A DNA stretch of 44,519 bases from Zygophlyctis sp. KS116 (GCA_054661495.1 BAAFSQ010000067.1:1-44519); one strand, 5' to 3'. Shown: positions 11,148-20,887, counted from the stretch's first letter. Made by a program: numbers and translations. Notes: generated by a model from the sequence alone, not told the origin.

Positions 11148-12534
11148 ATGGGAATTAAAGATCGCTACATTCATCCCAAATCGGACATTCGAGATGCTCA
11201 TGATCGACTTTCCTCTCACCCATATTTTCTGAATTTTCAAGTCTCTATGGTAGATGATCAAGGTGCCTTGCATTATTTACGCTTTAGGAATGATTTGGAG
11301 TTGCAACGATGCAGGAGATCCGATTTCAATGGTATGTCAATCACATTTTTAAAAAAAGGATATAAATGGGACTTGGAATCCAGAACCACCAGCAAATAGT
11401 GGATTTATAACTTTATTTGAGGCAAGAGATGATATAAAGGCAATCATAAACGGTCATTCAAATTCACTTGAAAGTTTTGCATTGGTCAAAAGCGTTCCGA
11501 ATACAAAATCTTTGCATCAACTATATACAGTATGTGCTTTACCAGAATACATGCAAGGATCCGTGACTCTGCAAGCCTTTTATTTAGGATTACAGCAAAA
11601 GCTAAAAACCCCAGGCATAAAATGCATTTTAACGTCTGATGGTGTATATTGTGTAGGAAGGTCTCTTAAAGAAGCATTTGGTGTATTTGAAACTCTTGAT
11701 TTTACGGCACGAATGATTTTAAGATCATTAAGAATTGGAATACCATCTTCGTTAACAGATGTAATTCATTATTAATCAAAGTTTAGATTCAGCTGTTTCA
11801 ACATGAGGCTTTTTCAGGAATCAATCAAGAAAATGATGAAATGCATTTTCTGAGAACTGTTTCTTCTTTGGAAAAACAGTATCGTTTAGAAATAATTGAA
11901 TGTCTTGGAAAGTGCATTCAAAAATCTCTCATGTCATCTACCAATGGATCTATTTCATATCGTCTGACTGATAAATTGATTCTTATTACTCCATCTGGAT
12001 TTGATCGCTCAAAAATCGAGGTATTATACCAGAATTAAATTCTAGGCATGCGATATTCTTCTTGTCCAAAAAAATCTTGATAATTCTTATCATGTTCTAA
12101 ACTTTCTTGAAGATTCTAGAGACTCCATTCCCTCAAGAGCTTTAAAAAGTCATTTTGCAATTTATGCTCGTCATGGAGAGGTTAACTCGATAATCTCGTC
12201 TCATCCTTTAAACATTGCCACATTATGTTCAGTAAGAGTTGGAATCGAATCTGTATATTTGCCATTACCATTCTCAAATCTCTCTCGTGTCTTTCCTTTA
12301 GACTATGATTCTTGTTTATGTCCGGATTTTGTAGCAACTCGCTTCGATAAGCCTCTTGTAGGCTCTATAAATTCTCTTTTAATTGCTCATGATGGTGCAA
12401 TTATTATAGGGAAATCATTAAAAGAAGCATATGATAGATTACAGATTCTTGAAAGTGCATGTTCTATAGCCATTGATGCATATTCACTTGGCTGCAGAGA
12501 AGAACTTTTCTTGACACAGAAAACAAATTCATAA
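11148..12534 (+). CDS. tandem class II aldolase/adducin-fold protein, probably non-catalytic
   Basis: Five exons (11148-11262, 11288-11331, 11359-11760, 11787-12020, 12046-12534; introns 25, 27, 26, 25 nt) give 427 aa. There are two class II aldolase-like repeats. The first runs from about residue 1 to 185 (WSCNDAGDPISMDINGTW, IKAIINGHSNSLESFALVK, GVYCVGRSLKEAF). The second runs from about 200 to 420 (SSTNGSISYRLTDKLILITP, ISSHPLNIATLCSV, IAHDGAIIIGKSLKEAY). In active members a Glu, an HxH pair and a later His bind metal. Here each repeat keeps only one His of the pair, and the first repeat has TSDG where the last His is expected. A binding or structural role, or a diverged lyase, is therefore more likely than a standard aldolase. 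The two K/R-SLKEA motifs show the internal duplication clearly. Confidence 0.75.
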
Positions 12535-12602
12535 ATTCCCCTGACCAAAGTGGCCCCTGATCAGTTGGAGACCTGTTCTATATTAAATCTTTAAAAATTA
12601 GA

Positions 12603-12975
12603 ATGTTTGCTGAATCTTTAATTGACCTTTGTGCTCTTGCATTTTATAAACCAAAAGACTATTCAAGTCAACTTTATCCTGATCTTGAAATTCCTGAATC
12701 GCAAGTCTCTGATTCCATAGACTCAATCTTTAACTGTGCAATCTGTATAAAAGGCCCTGTAAATTTAGTTTTACTACCTTGCTTCCATATTTGTGCTTGT
12801 TCTAATTGCTTGTTAAAGCTTAAAGGTAATAATAGAAAACTCAAAAATAGTCAATAAAGTATTAAAATGCCCAATTTGTAGACAAAAAGTAGAAAAATGC
12901 TCAAGATTCTACTTTGCGGCAGATATAAATCAAAATTTATTAACTAAAAGGTCTCAGAAGGAAGGCAACAGATGA
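12603..12975 (+). CDS. small RING-finger protein (IAP/MUL1-type RING)
   Basis: Two exons (12603-12825, 12851-12975) with a 25-nt intron give 115 aa. A second acceptor at 12859 would remove three residues in frame. The C-terminal half is a C3HC4 RING: CAIC, then LLPCFHICACSNC, then CPICRQKV, the spacing seen in IAP, Mdm2 and MUL1-type E3 ligases that end in a RING. The N-terminal half (LCALAFYKPKDYSSQLYPDL) has no recognised domain. It is likely a ubiquitin ligase or a RING adaptor; substrate unknown. It starts only 68 bp after the aldolase-like gene and could have a short upstream exon that I did not find. Confidence 0.75.
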
Positions 12976-13099
12976 TTTTAATCAACATTATTGTTTAGAA
13001 AGACACGATTATCTGATTCATCATTGACCTTTTTTTTTAACTTCATTCCTAACCACTAATTTCTTTTATACTTGGGTAAAAAGACCTAACCCTGCATAA

Positions 13100-13669
13100 T
13101 TACCAAAAAGACTCCAAAGAGTTCCAAGAGAGCCATGATTTTCTCTCTGATCTTTTTTTACCCTTTTCTACAATTGAATCATCCTTCATTCTTAAGAAAA
13201 ATATTGCTGTTTGATGATTAATGACACGTCGAATACTGATCCATCCAAAAATAATTTCAGGAATGATCAAAATTAGATATACAATATTTAGAGCGATTTC
13301 AATAGGAAAAGCAAATCCTGATCCAGTAAAAGGTTGTAATAATATGAAATAAAATGCAACAATCAATTGAGGAAATAATGAAAATATAAATAGTCCAGAG
13401 AGCTCAGAGACTCTTTCCTCAAGATTTCCAGAGAATCCAGAACGAAGTCTTATAGGTTCTATTAGAATCCAGACTATATACATAAATGCCATGAGCGCAG
13501 TATGAAAAAGTGAACAATTAAAGTATTTAATCTATATTTTAGATACTATGAATACCTTTGTGACCACTGCTAGACCCATGCCTATAGCATATACTGGAAA
13601 ATACCATAATGAACAATTTATGAGAATTTGTAGAGGAAGAGAGCTTGATATTTCCAGTTCCTTTGTCAT
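13100..13669 (-). CDS. TMEM17: TMEM17, ciliary transition-zone membrane protein
   Basis: Two minus-strand exons (13669-13556, 13531-13100) with a 24-nt intron give 181 aa. Four hydrophobic segments are present. The family signature lies in the middle: WILIEPIRLRSGFSGNLEER and the following ELSGLF segment, as in TMEM17 (IEPARLYLGYVGNLRERVPELAGF type). The N-terminus MTKELEISSSLPLQIL also matches the SLPLQI motif of the family. TMEM17 belongs to the MKS module of the ciliary transition zone and gates membrane traffic into cilia. Its presence indicates a flagellated cell, in agreement with DNAH10 and PTPDC1 in the same window. Confidence 0.88.
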
Positions 13670-13864
13670 TTCGGACACGATCAAGGATTTTCGGGTTAAA
13701 AATGTCCCGTAAAAAGTGCCATAAACGTTTCTTTCAGTAGATCGACAGCATTTAGCAGCCTTAAATTACAATGCATACATATTTTCAGAGTTGTAAGATT
13801 TAATGCAATCATCAATTCACCCTAACTTGTATCTTGCAGCTAGTACTAACCATTAGAATCAACA

Positions 13865-14766
13865 ATGGAGATGTAAGCATATTTTGTAAACATTAGACAT
13901 CCACTAGTCCTTTTCCAGCTGTCGGATGCATATGCCAGATCATTATCTACTCCTCTCTTTGGGATTCTCTTGGGAAAGTTTGATTCTACAATAGAAATTG
14001 TGTCTAGTTTTGAAATCGTTCAAGAGGAATTATCGGCAAATTCAGAATTCTTATTAAACCGATTCCAATTGTCAAAACAGGTATCTCCATCCTTGGAAAT
14101 TGTCGGATGGTACTCTATAGATTCTCAAATTACTGGATACTCTGCAATTCACAAGGCGGTAAATTAGATTATTAATTATAGTTGTTTGGAGTCGAGCCAG
14201 GACTCTTTTTACTCTTTAATCCTTTTGAATCTAGTTCAGAATTACCAATCAAGGTATTTCGGTTACATGATCAATTTGATCAAGAAGTACCTTTTTCTGT
14301 AAAAATCAATAATATTCAAAGGATTGGTATGGAATCTGTCGCTAAAAGTACAAGTAATAGCCAAGAAAACTGGTGTATTTTTTTTAAAAAAATTCTAAAT
14401 AATAGTAGCTCCACAACTAGTATCTCAAGTAAATGCGCTAAAAATGCTTTCAAATCAGTTAAATATTCTTACAAGATACTTGATTGATGTACAAAACGAG
14501 AAATTACCCTCTGATTTAGATTTATTACGTGAAATTAAAGGATTTTTAAATAGTTTGTCTAGAGAAATGATTGATACGACTCAAGACTACTTGTTAAATG
14601 AACAAGACAATATAAAATTGATGAATTTCTGGTCTGTTGCTTTCAAGAGCTCACAAATGATGAATGGTGTAATTTCTAAAAAATTAAATTTAAATTATAG
14701 GCAATAGAAAAATTTCAGACTAGTTGGTTTTCTAAAGACCGGAAAAAAAGTTTATCTAGTCTCTAA
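13865..14766 (+). CDS. CSN6: COP9 signalosome subunit 6 (MPN domain without JAMM)
   Basis: Five exons (13865-13872, 13897-14158, 14182-14374, 14406-14668, 14701-14766; introns 24, 23, 31, 32 nt) give 263 aa. The first coding exon is only 8 nt. The spliced start MEIHPLVLFQLSDAYARS and LFGILLGKFD identify an MPN domain. The metalloprotease JAMM residues (ExnHxHx10D) are absent, as expected for CSN6 and eIF3f. The C-terminal helical part (APQLVSQVNALKML, LMNFWSVAFKSSQMMNG) aligns by eye with CSN6 rather than eIF3f. CSN6 scaffolds the COP9 signalosome, which removes Nedd8 from cullins. The stop codon overlaps the 3' end of the convergent KIN17 gene by 15 bp. Confidence 0.88.
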
Positions 14767-15552
14767 TTTTTGTTTTTTCCTGATTTCATCTTGCATTATT
14801 TGTTCTAGAGCAGTCATTTTCCTAGATTTTCCATCATCTTTACTACTTCCTTCTAAATCTCTACTTGAATCAAGTTTAGAACCTGTAGAGGATCCAAAAG
14901 AATTTAATTTTTTAGACTCTAGTCTTCTTTTTCCTAGAGAAATTGAATTAAATGAAATTTTCCCATCAGATTCCCTTTTTAATTCTGTTGGAACACTAGA
15001 CTCTGGTACAGTTAAAGTTGCAGCTTTACTCATAATTTCTTGTAAAACTGCCTCATCCCTCTCTTGATCTGTTCTATCTGCCTTTAATTTTCTAGTCTCT
15101 TTTTCCTTTTGTAATTTATCTTGTAAATTATTATCAATCCAAGTCAAAAATATTCCCTTGTCTGTTTCTTCAACTTTTGCAATTCCATTTCTATCCAAAT
15201 AAAAGCAAAATTCCCTTAGACCGCCCCATCTAGTCCCTGATAAGTGGATATGACTCTTATCAGCAATGTATTCCTGATAGACTAAATTTGAATGTACTCT
15301 ATTTGTAGAATGCCTATGAGCTAGAATTCTAATGAATCCAGAAGAGAATATTTGAGAATTTGAAGCAATAATTGATCCCTTGTGTTGAGAGAAATGCTTC
15401 ATATTCTTCATATGTGACTCTGACAGACAATGATTCTTGAAACCATTATCATCTCTACATTGCTTCTTACACATTTCACAGTACCATTTTAGTTTCTGAA
15501 GGCCAGCGGCTTTAATCTTTTTAGCGACGGCCTTGTAAGTTGCGTCTCTCAT
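14752..15552 (-). CDS. KIN17: KIN17 DNA/RNA-binding protein, short form
   Basis: Intronless, 266 aa from the ATG at 15552. The N-terminus has the KIN17 C2H2 zinc finger (KWYCEMCKKQCRDDNGF, then HCLSESH) and the winged-helix domain (RVHSNLVYQEYIADKSHIHL, TRWGGLREFCFYLDRNG, KVEETDKGIFLTWID). A charged helical tail rich in K/E/S follows. Human KIN17 (393 aa) also has tandem SH3-like KOW domains at the C-terminus; these are missing here, as in short yeast forms. The protein acts in DNA damage response and pre-mRNA splicing in the nucleus. The open frame continues upstream to 15708, but those residues would be translated from the promoter repeats, so the ATG at 15552 is chosen. Confidence 0.92.
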   Translation of the reverse strand: MRDATYKAVAKKIKAAGLQKLKWYCEMCKKQCRDDNGFKNHCLSESHMKNMKHFSQHKGSIIASNSQIFSSGFIRILAHRHSTNRVHSNLVYQEYIADKSHIHLSGTRWGGLREFCFYLDRNGIAKVEETDKGIFLTWIDNNLQDKLQKEKETRKLKADRTDQERDEAVLQEIMSKAATLTVPESSVPTELKRESDGKISFNSISLGKRRLESKKLNSFGSSTGSKLDSSRDLEGSSKDDGKSRKMTALEQIMQDEIRKKQKLETR

Positions 15553-15697
15553 TTGAAAATTTTTACCGTTGAGCGACCGTTTTGTGACCGTTTTGTGACC
15601 GTTGAGCGACCGTGGGTCCGTGGGTCTGTGGGTCCGTGGCGAGAAATGACACGCGTCCAGGCTACACAAGTGTTGGGCTAGTGTACAGAAAAGAGAA
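15553..15697. promoter_or_regulatory. bidirectional promoter between KIN17 and the Nup58-like gene
   Basis: These 145 bp separate the two divergent start codons and must hold both promoters. The centre is occupied by two adjoining short-repeat arrays, described separately, which are far richer in GC than the surrounding DNA. Confidence 0.7.
15568..15639. repeat. two adjoining micro-repeat arrays (4 x 11 bp and 3.5 x 8 bp)
   Basis: Positions 15568-15611 are four 11-bp units: GTTGAGCGACC, GTTTTGTGACC, GTTTTGTGACC, GTTGAGCGACC, arranged ABBA. Positions 15612-15639 continue directly with GTGGGTCC, GTGGGTCT, GTGGGTCC, GTGG. They sit in the promoter between KIN17 and the Nup58-like gene. A role as protein-binding sites is possible; simple slippage is the alternative. 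Confidence 0.9.
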
Positions 15698-16345
15698 ATG
15701 CAATACAATCAACTGGCTCCTCCTCTCAAGGACAAGATAAACCAAGTTGAGAAATTTATAAAATCTCAAATACAATTACAAGAGTCTTTAGAAGGAATAG
15801 ATTTAGACAAGAAATTCAAGGAAATAAATTTACAAGTCTTGGAAAATAAACTTGCTGTTGCAACTCTCTCTGTTGAAAAAGACTTTTATAGGATAAATAA
15901 GCTCAATTTGCGTGTAAATAAGGAATTGAGAAACTCTGATTTAATTTCTCGATACTTGAGTTTAGGAGGTAAAACTAATCAGGATGGATTTTTTAATTAT
16001 TTTACTAGTTTAACAAGGGAATTAGAGACTAGAATTGTTGATTTAAAAAACAAATTGGATGAATTAGAGTTGTGTTGTAGGTCAAAAAGGGACTTAGGGT
16101 CACCCCTAGTAATTCAAGATACAATTATTAGACAAAATGAAGTCTTGTGTTCAATGGCAAATTTAGTGTCTAATTTACATGATCAGATTTCAAAATGTAA
16201 AAGAGAATTTTTGGAATTTTCTAAAAAATATTCAATTCAAGAAGCATCAAGATATTTACCATTATTGGAAAATTCAATAGGGAATAATGGAGTCAAGAGT
16301 AAAGAAAGTCTATCTGATATTGCTGCTAATTTGATTCCAACTTGA
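15698..16345 (+). CDS. nucleoporin Nup58/45 (yeast Nup49)-type coiled-coil protein without FG repeats
   Basis: Intronless, 215 aa. It opens with a helix (LAPPLKDKINQVEKFIKSQI) like the start of the Nup58 alpha-helical domain. It then shows the pattern FFNYFTSLTRELETRIVDLK and DTIIRQNEVLCSMANLVSNL, which resemble the FEYFQELVDSFEARL and MRRQHETFLALAAQLHQLH segments of Nup58/45. In the Nup62-Nup58-Nup54 channel complex this domain forms the coiled-coil scaffold, and FG repeats normally flank it. None are present, and the divergent KIN17 gene begins 145 bp upstream, leaving no room for an FG exon. Identification is by pattern, so moderate confidence. Another coiled-coil protein remains possible. 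Confidence 0.65.
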   Translation: MQYNQLAPPLKDKINQVEKFIKSQIQLQESLEGIDLDKKFKEINLQVLENKLAVATLSVEKDFYRINKLNLRVNKELRNSDLISRYLSLGGKTNQDGFFNYFTSLTRELETRIVDLKNKLDELELCCRSKRDLGSPLVIQDTIIRQNEVLCSMANLVSNLHDQISKCKREFLEFSKKYSIQEASRYLPLLENSIGNNGVKSKESLSDIAANLIPT

Positions 16346-16438
16346 TTTTTTAAAATTATTAAATGACCTTGCACCGCACAACCGTAAATAACTAAAACCG
16401 CACAACTAAAACGTCATTTTTGTCGTTAAAATTTGAAA

Positions 16439-17080
16439 ATGTCTGATGATGATTTTGACATTGAAAAGTTTCTAAGGGAAGAGTCAAGCGCTTTTAACCA
16501 AGAAAAGGAAGTCAAGCGCATCATAGAATTAGAAGAAACTTCAAAGAATCCTTTTGAAATTCTAAATGTAGATCCTAAAATTTGGACAAATCCGCCAGGC
16601 TCTGCTCTGCACATTCATGAATGGTTTGACCCGGCTCTCATTAAGAAACTGTTTAGAGAGAAATCTTTACTAGTACATCCTGATAAATGCTCTCTAGAAA
16701 AAGCACCAGAAGCTTTTCAGTTGTTGAAAAAAGCTCATACTCAACTTACAAATCCAGAGATTGTCAAGGAATTGTATCATTATACCAGAGATGCTATTTA
16801 TCTTGTAAAATCAAAGGATAAATCTCCAATTGCGGATATTATACTCACTGTACGGAGACTCATCAAGGATGTAAATGATAGAATTCAGTTGAGAATCAAA
16901 AATACAGAAGAAAGAGATGTAGAACAAGTAGTAAAACAAGTGGATGATTTAATTAAAGTTGCAAAGCAAGAAAAGGAATGGGCTGCAACAAGAGAAAAAA
17001 GAGTTGGGTCTTGGAGAGATTGGCAGACAAAAGGTCCTAAAAAGAAAAAAGTAAAGAGGAATTTAGGAGTCTTGGGTTGA
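16439..17080 (+). CDS. DNAJC8: DNAJC8-like J-domain protein (spliceosome-associated)
   Basis: Intronless, 213 aa from the ATG at 16439 (another in-frame ATG two codons upstream at 16433). A J domain with the HPDK motif (LVHPDKC) sits at about residues 40-110, preceded by NPFEILNVDP, as in human DNAJC8 (NPFEVLQIDP). The C-terminus keeps the family tail: charged coiled coil, EWAATREKRVGSWRDWQ, then a KKKK basic stretch. DNAJC8/Spf31 associates with the spliceosome and binds SR-protein kinases. Other J-proteins lack this tail. The gene lies 93 bp after Nup58 and 61 bp before the CHID1-like gene, all on the plus strand. Confidence 0.85.
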   Translation: MSDDDFDIEKFLREESSAFNQEKEVKRIIELEETSKNPFEILNVDPKIWTNPPGSALHIHEWFDPALIKKLFREKSLLVHPDKCSLEKAPEAFQLLKKAHTQLTNPEIVKELYHYTRDAIYLVKSKDKSPIADIILTVRRLIKDVNDRIQLRIKNTEERDVEQVVKQVDDLIKVAKQEKEWAATREKRVGSWRDWQTKGPKKKKVKRNLGVLG

Positions 17081-17141
17081 ATATTCTATATAAAAGTTTT
17101 TTAAAAAGTTAAGATTTCCTGAGGACGTTTTATTTCAGAGA

Positions 17142-18388
17142 ATGGTGTACCTGTTCTTGTGTATGATTGTCGCTATGATTTATGGCAATTTGGATCAATT
17201 CGATTGGATTTCAAAATCAGTCTCATCTGAAGAAATGGTAAAGATGTATCATGACTATAAGCCAAATGATGATTTTCCAAAATCTAGAAATTTCAACACT
17301 TCATATGTTCTCGCATATGTGACTCCATGGAATGGAAAAGGTACATTTGAACTTTTAAATTAAGGCTATGATATTGCAAAAGAATTTAGAGGTATATTAC
17401 GTTATTAAGGCCGAGGAAAGTTTACACATATTAGTCCCGTTTGGCTGAATTTAGAGCCCGATGATGCCAGTATATTTAAGATCACTGGGACACATGATAT
17501 AGATGTAGGATGGATGGATCAAGTCAGGCAGGATAATGATGCTCTAATTGTTCCAAGGCTAATATTCTCAAAAATGGCAACCAATCATTACATTTCACTA
17601 ATTCAAAATGAAACTTTGTCGCTGGCAGTGGTTGAATTAATTATAAAGAATTTAAAGCATTACAAGTTTGATGGTGTGGTTCTAGAGGTTGGTAAGTTTA
17701 GAAATGTCGTGATCTAAAGGAGTTCCTATACGATATTTGCAGAATTTCATTAAATTCTTATCTAAAGAATTGAAATCTTTATCTAAAAGAATGCAAATAT
17801 TTCTTGTTATTCCTCCATATCATACGTATCATCAAGAAGAATTGGTTTCTGAAAATGATTTGAAACTAATCATTGATTTTATAGATGGGTTAAGCTTGAT
17901 GACATATGATTACACAGCATCTTCTCTCGGTGGTCCAAATGCGCCTATTCAATGGATTTCTGATAATGGTAATGGTTTGTGATTTTTCCTAAATATAGTT
18001 GCAAGATTGGATCCGCATGAACTTTACAGGTCAAAGATATTAATGGGTATGAATCTATATGGATACGATTATTCAAAATCTAATGGTAGACAGGATATTG
18101 TAGGCAGTACATTTGTCGACATCATCAAGGAAAACTCGGTAACTATAACATGGTCCGAATCTGATGGCGAAGTAATTAAGATTTTTTTACTAAATAATTC
18201 AGCATTTTTTCGAGTATCAAACGCAAGGGGATAGTCATAATTTGTATTATCCCACTTTGCCGGTAATTCAAATTGATATGAACATATAGTCGTTGAATGA
18301 AAGAATTAACTTGGCTCAAAAAATGGGAACTGGTCTTAGCTTGTGGGAAATCGGACAAGGCCAAAATATGTTTTATGAGCTGCTTTAG
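17142..18388 (+). CDS. CHID1: CHID1-like secreted glycoside hydrolase 18 family protein
   Basis: Seven exons (17142-17340, 17365-17391, 17416-17691, 17720-17968, 17999-18171, 18203-18262, 18290-18388; introns 24-31 nt) give 360 aa. The second exon is a 27-nt micro-exon. A signal peptide (MVYLFLCMIVAMIYG) is followed by a TIM barrel with CHID1 hallmarks: YVTPWNGKGYD, FTHISPVWL, GLSLMTYDYT, GPNAPIQW, ILMGMNLYGYDYS, LWEIGQG. The GH18 catalytic DxxDxDxE is reduced to FDGVVLEV, as in CHID1, so classical chitinase activity is unlikely and carbohydrate binding in the secretory pathway or lysosome is more probable. The acceptor of the intron at 17392-17415 is CGAG, chosen because it restores the conserved FxxKFTHIS spacing. 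Confidence 0.92.
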
Positions 18389-18399
18389 TTACAGAGTTT

Positions 18400-18747
18400 T
18401 TATTTGGATGGGTCAACAATTCCAAGAATTTTTTCAAGAGTATTATCTCCAAAAATGTGTTTAATTTGATCTTGCAGCTCCCCTTTCAGAAAATCATCAT
18501 ATGAAAACGATAAATTCGAAGGATTAGTAGTTCCATCTCTAGTCCAGGTTTGAGACATTCTCTTTTTTGGCCATGTTCTAAGAATCACATCTGATTTTGT
18601 CACAACAACTTGATGATACCTAAAGATTTAGATCAAGATCCAAACCTACGATTGCGAAGGTGCAGGTGCTTCAGCCTGTTTCTCGAATAATGATTCGTAT
18701 GATTTTTTCACTTCTGTAGGCTCATCTGTCTTTGTATTTGTTCCCAT
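18400..18747 (-). CDS. orphan 105-aa protein between CHID1 and PTPDC1
   Basis: Two minus-strand exons (18747-18650, 18619-18400) with a 30-nt intron give 105 aa. The N-terminus is hydrophilic (MGTNTKTDEPTEVKKSYESL, then a PAPSQS stretch). The middle reads VVVTKSDVILRTWPKKRMSQ, and the end FSYDDFLKGELQDQIKHIFG looks helical. I do not recognise the family. It starts 72 bp downstream of the PTPDC1 stop on the same strand and ends 11 bp from the convergent CHID1 stop. Small flagellar proteins often look like this, but that is only suggested by its ciliary neighbours. The intact spliced frame supports a real gene. Confidence 0.65.
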
Positions 18748-18819
18748 ACTAGTATGTCCGGAAGTTTTGAGAAACTAAAGTTTAAGTTCCGAACTGCTGC
18801 ACGCGAAGCCTATTAGAAA

Positions 18820-20887
18820 TCACTTTGAAGTTTCATCAAATAATACAAGTACAACTGATTCTTCAATCTCTGTTTCCAAACTCGTATCTTCATTTTTTTC
18901 ATGCGATTCTATCTTGATTGCCGTATTTAAAATTGGAACAATCGCTTCTAAATCTGCATTACTATTGTCTATTTCTTTTTCGGGATGTATCAAATCAGAT
19001 GTGGCTATTTCAGATGCAATATTTTCTGTGTCAGGTTCCATGGTGCTGCATATATTCTCTGAAGTGCTTGGCCCCGGCAAATCAAAAGCAGGGACTGATT
19101 CCGTCGAGGGGTTCTGCTTGGCTTCAATATAAACTTCACTGTCACTACTAGTTGGTGATTGTTTTTTGATTAATTGATCGGGAATTTCTAAGCTATCTAA
19201 TTTTGGCCCGTCTTGTGGTGCGGCGCTATTTTGGGCCTCTTCTCCGCCCGAAATATGATCGTGCTTTCCATTATAGTCTTCAGAATCTACTTCTGAAATG
19301 CTATCGCTAGCAATGCTTTCTGAAATACCGATAGACTCGCCAGCTTCTTCATCAACAGGGACCAGCGACATTTCATCTTCCTTAATATGGTACGTGTTGT
19401 AAATATATTGAAGCGTTTCATAAACATTCCAAACAGGAACAGACATTTTTCTTCTTTGACTTTTTCCCAACCCAGTCCAGTCCTGAAAAAATTTGGGCAT
19501 TGGAGGAAGTTTCAAATTTAAGTTCATGGCATTCACTCCAAGAGTACTGACTTGTAAGGTGTCTTTTGAAATCCAACTCGGTCTTTCCGGAGAAAAAATT
19601 CCAGCAAATTGGATAAATACCAAATCTAGGCTATTCTCCAACGATTTTCCATTATCACCAATTTTGAAAATATCCATAATTACACAAATTGTTGTTAATA
19701 TTCCCAGATCTAGTCTCTGATGAAGTACCACACTTTTTCTTAATTTAGAAGTATCATTTTCCAAAAAAGAGATAAATTCACCATCTATTAAAGATTCCTT
19801 CTTTTAACCAATAAAATTAATACCTTGATTGATAAAAAGAAAATTAGCAGCAGTTGAACCAGAAGTTTAATATCAAGTGTTTCGATCATAGACCATTCTC
19901 CACAGTTTATTTTGGATTGCATTTTTGTAAACTCCTCGCTATTGACATGATAGTCCAAATGCTCAATTTCATCAATTATGATTACCCGATTTTCCTGTAT
20001 CTGAAATAGTTCCTTGAGACGTTTAGAAATTAGATATACTGGCTTTGGAACCCACCTTTAAATTAGAAAAAAACTGCAAGATATAAAGGCCTTTTGACCA
20101 AATATTTTTCTTACATACCTTAGCTTTCTTTGCTCTTTGCCATGAAGGCATATACTCTGATTTTGAAGAATATCCAAGAAAGTTTGAGATGGAGTAGAAA
20201 TCATTCCTGACATCATCATTTGGGGATAATAAAACCGAAGCTTTGTCAAATACGTTCGAAATACATCTAAAAATGCAGTCTGTTTCTTATTCTGAATTGA
20301 TCCTGGTCTGGCCAATCTCACTAGCTGCTGAGCCTCTATTGGAGTCATTTGCTTATCGAATATAAGATACGATGCAATTAATAGTCCAGTTCTTCCCAAT
20401 CCCGCATGACAATGGACTGCTACCTTTTTTCCTGATCCAATGAGAAAGGACATTAACTGCACAGCCCCTAGTATAAGTTCGCAATGTGGAATATCCATAT
20501 CAACCCAGCCATACTGCAGATAAGATATTCCTGATTCCATCCAAACTTCTGGTACATAGCTGAAATCACTACCGGGATCTAGCCCATCACCACAAGCCAT
20601 GTGCTCACCAGGCTGCTGTAGATTGAAAATTGCACCGATACCTGCCTCCTTAAACTTTCGAATTAAATTGTATTCCCTCATCAGTCGGGTAGAAGGGCGT
20701 TGCATAGCCAAAACATTATTCGTTATCCTAGCGGTAAGATATGATCATGATACCAGTTACTGTAAAGACCATCAAATGCATTGGTTCCTTGACCAACCCA
20801 AAGCTTCCAATTCTCATATTTGCAACCTGCTCCACCACAAAAGTAGCAGTGGATCGTAGAAAGTGATCCGGCTGGAGAAATACTCAT
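18820..20887 (-). CDS. PTPDC1: PTPDC1, ciliary/centrosomal dual-specificity-type phosphatase
   Basis: Four minus-strand exons (20887-20754, 20727-20119, 20055-19824, 19800-18820) give 651 aa; introns are 26, 63 and 23 nt. The N-terminal phosphatase domain has the PTPDC1 pattern: LYSNWITNNVLAMQRPS, IFNLQQPGEHMACG, and the active-site loop HCHAGLGRTG (C151, R157). The helical region after it (LRWVPKPVYLISKRLKEL) matches the LLKHVPKIIHLVCKLLL region of human PTPDC1, which is what fixes the 63-nt intron. After about residue 430 the tail is acidic, serine-rich and low in complexity. PTPDC1 is linked to centrosome function and cilium length. It sits 61 bp downstream of DNAH10 on the same strand. 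Confidence 0.9.

Noticed and set aside
15568-15639. CRISPR-like array
   Set aside because: Units of 8 and 11 bp abut with no spacers, in a eukaryotic promoter.
15553-15708. N-terminal extension of KIN17 through the promoter repeats
   Set aside because: KIN17 proteins begin shortly before the AxRIKxxGLQKL motif; the extension would only translate the micro-repeat arrays and overlap the Nup58 start.
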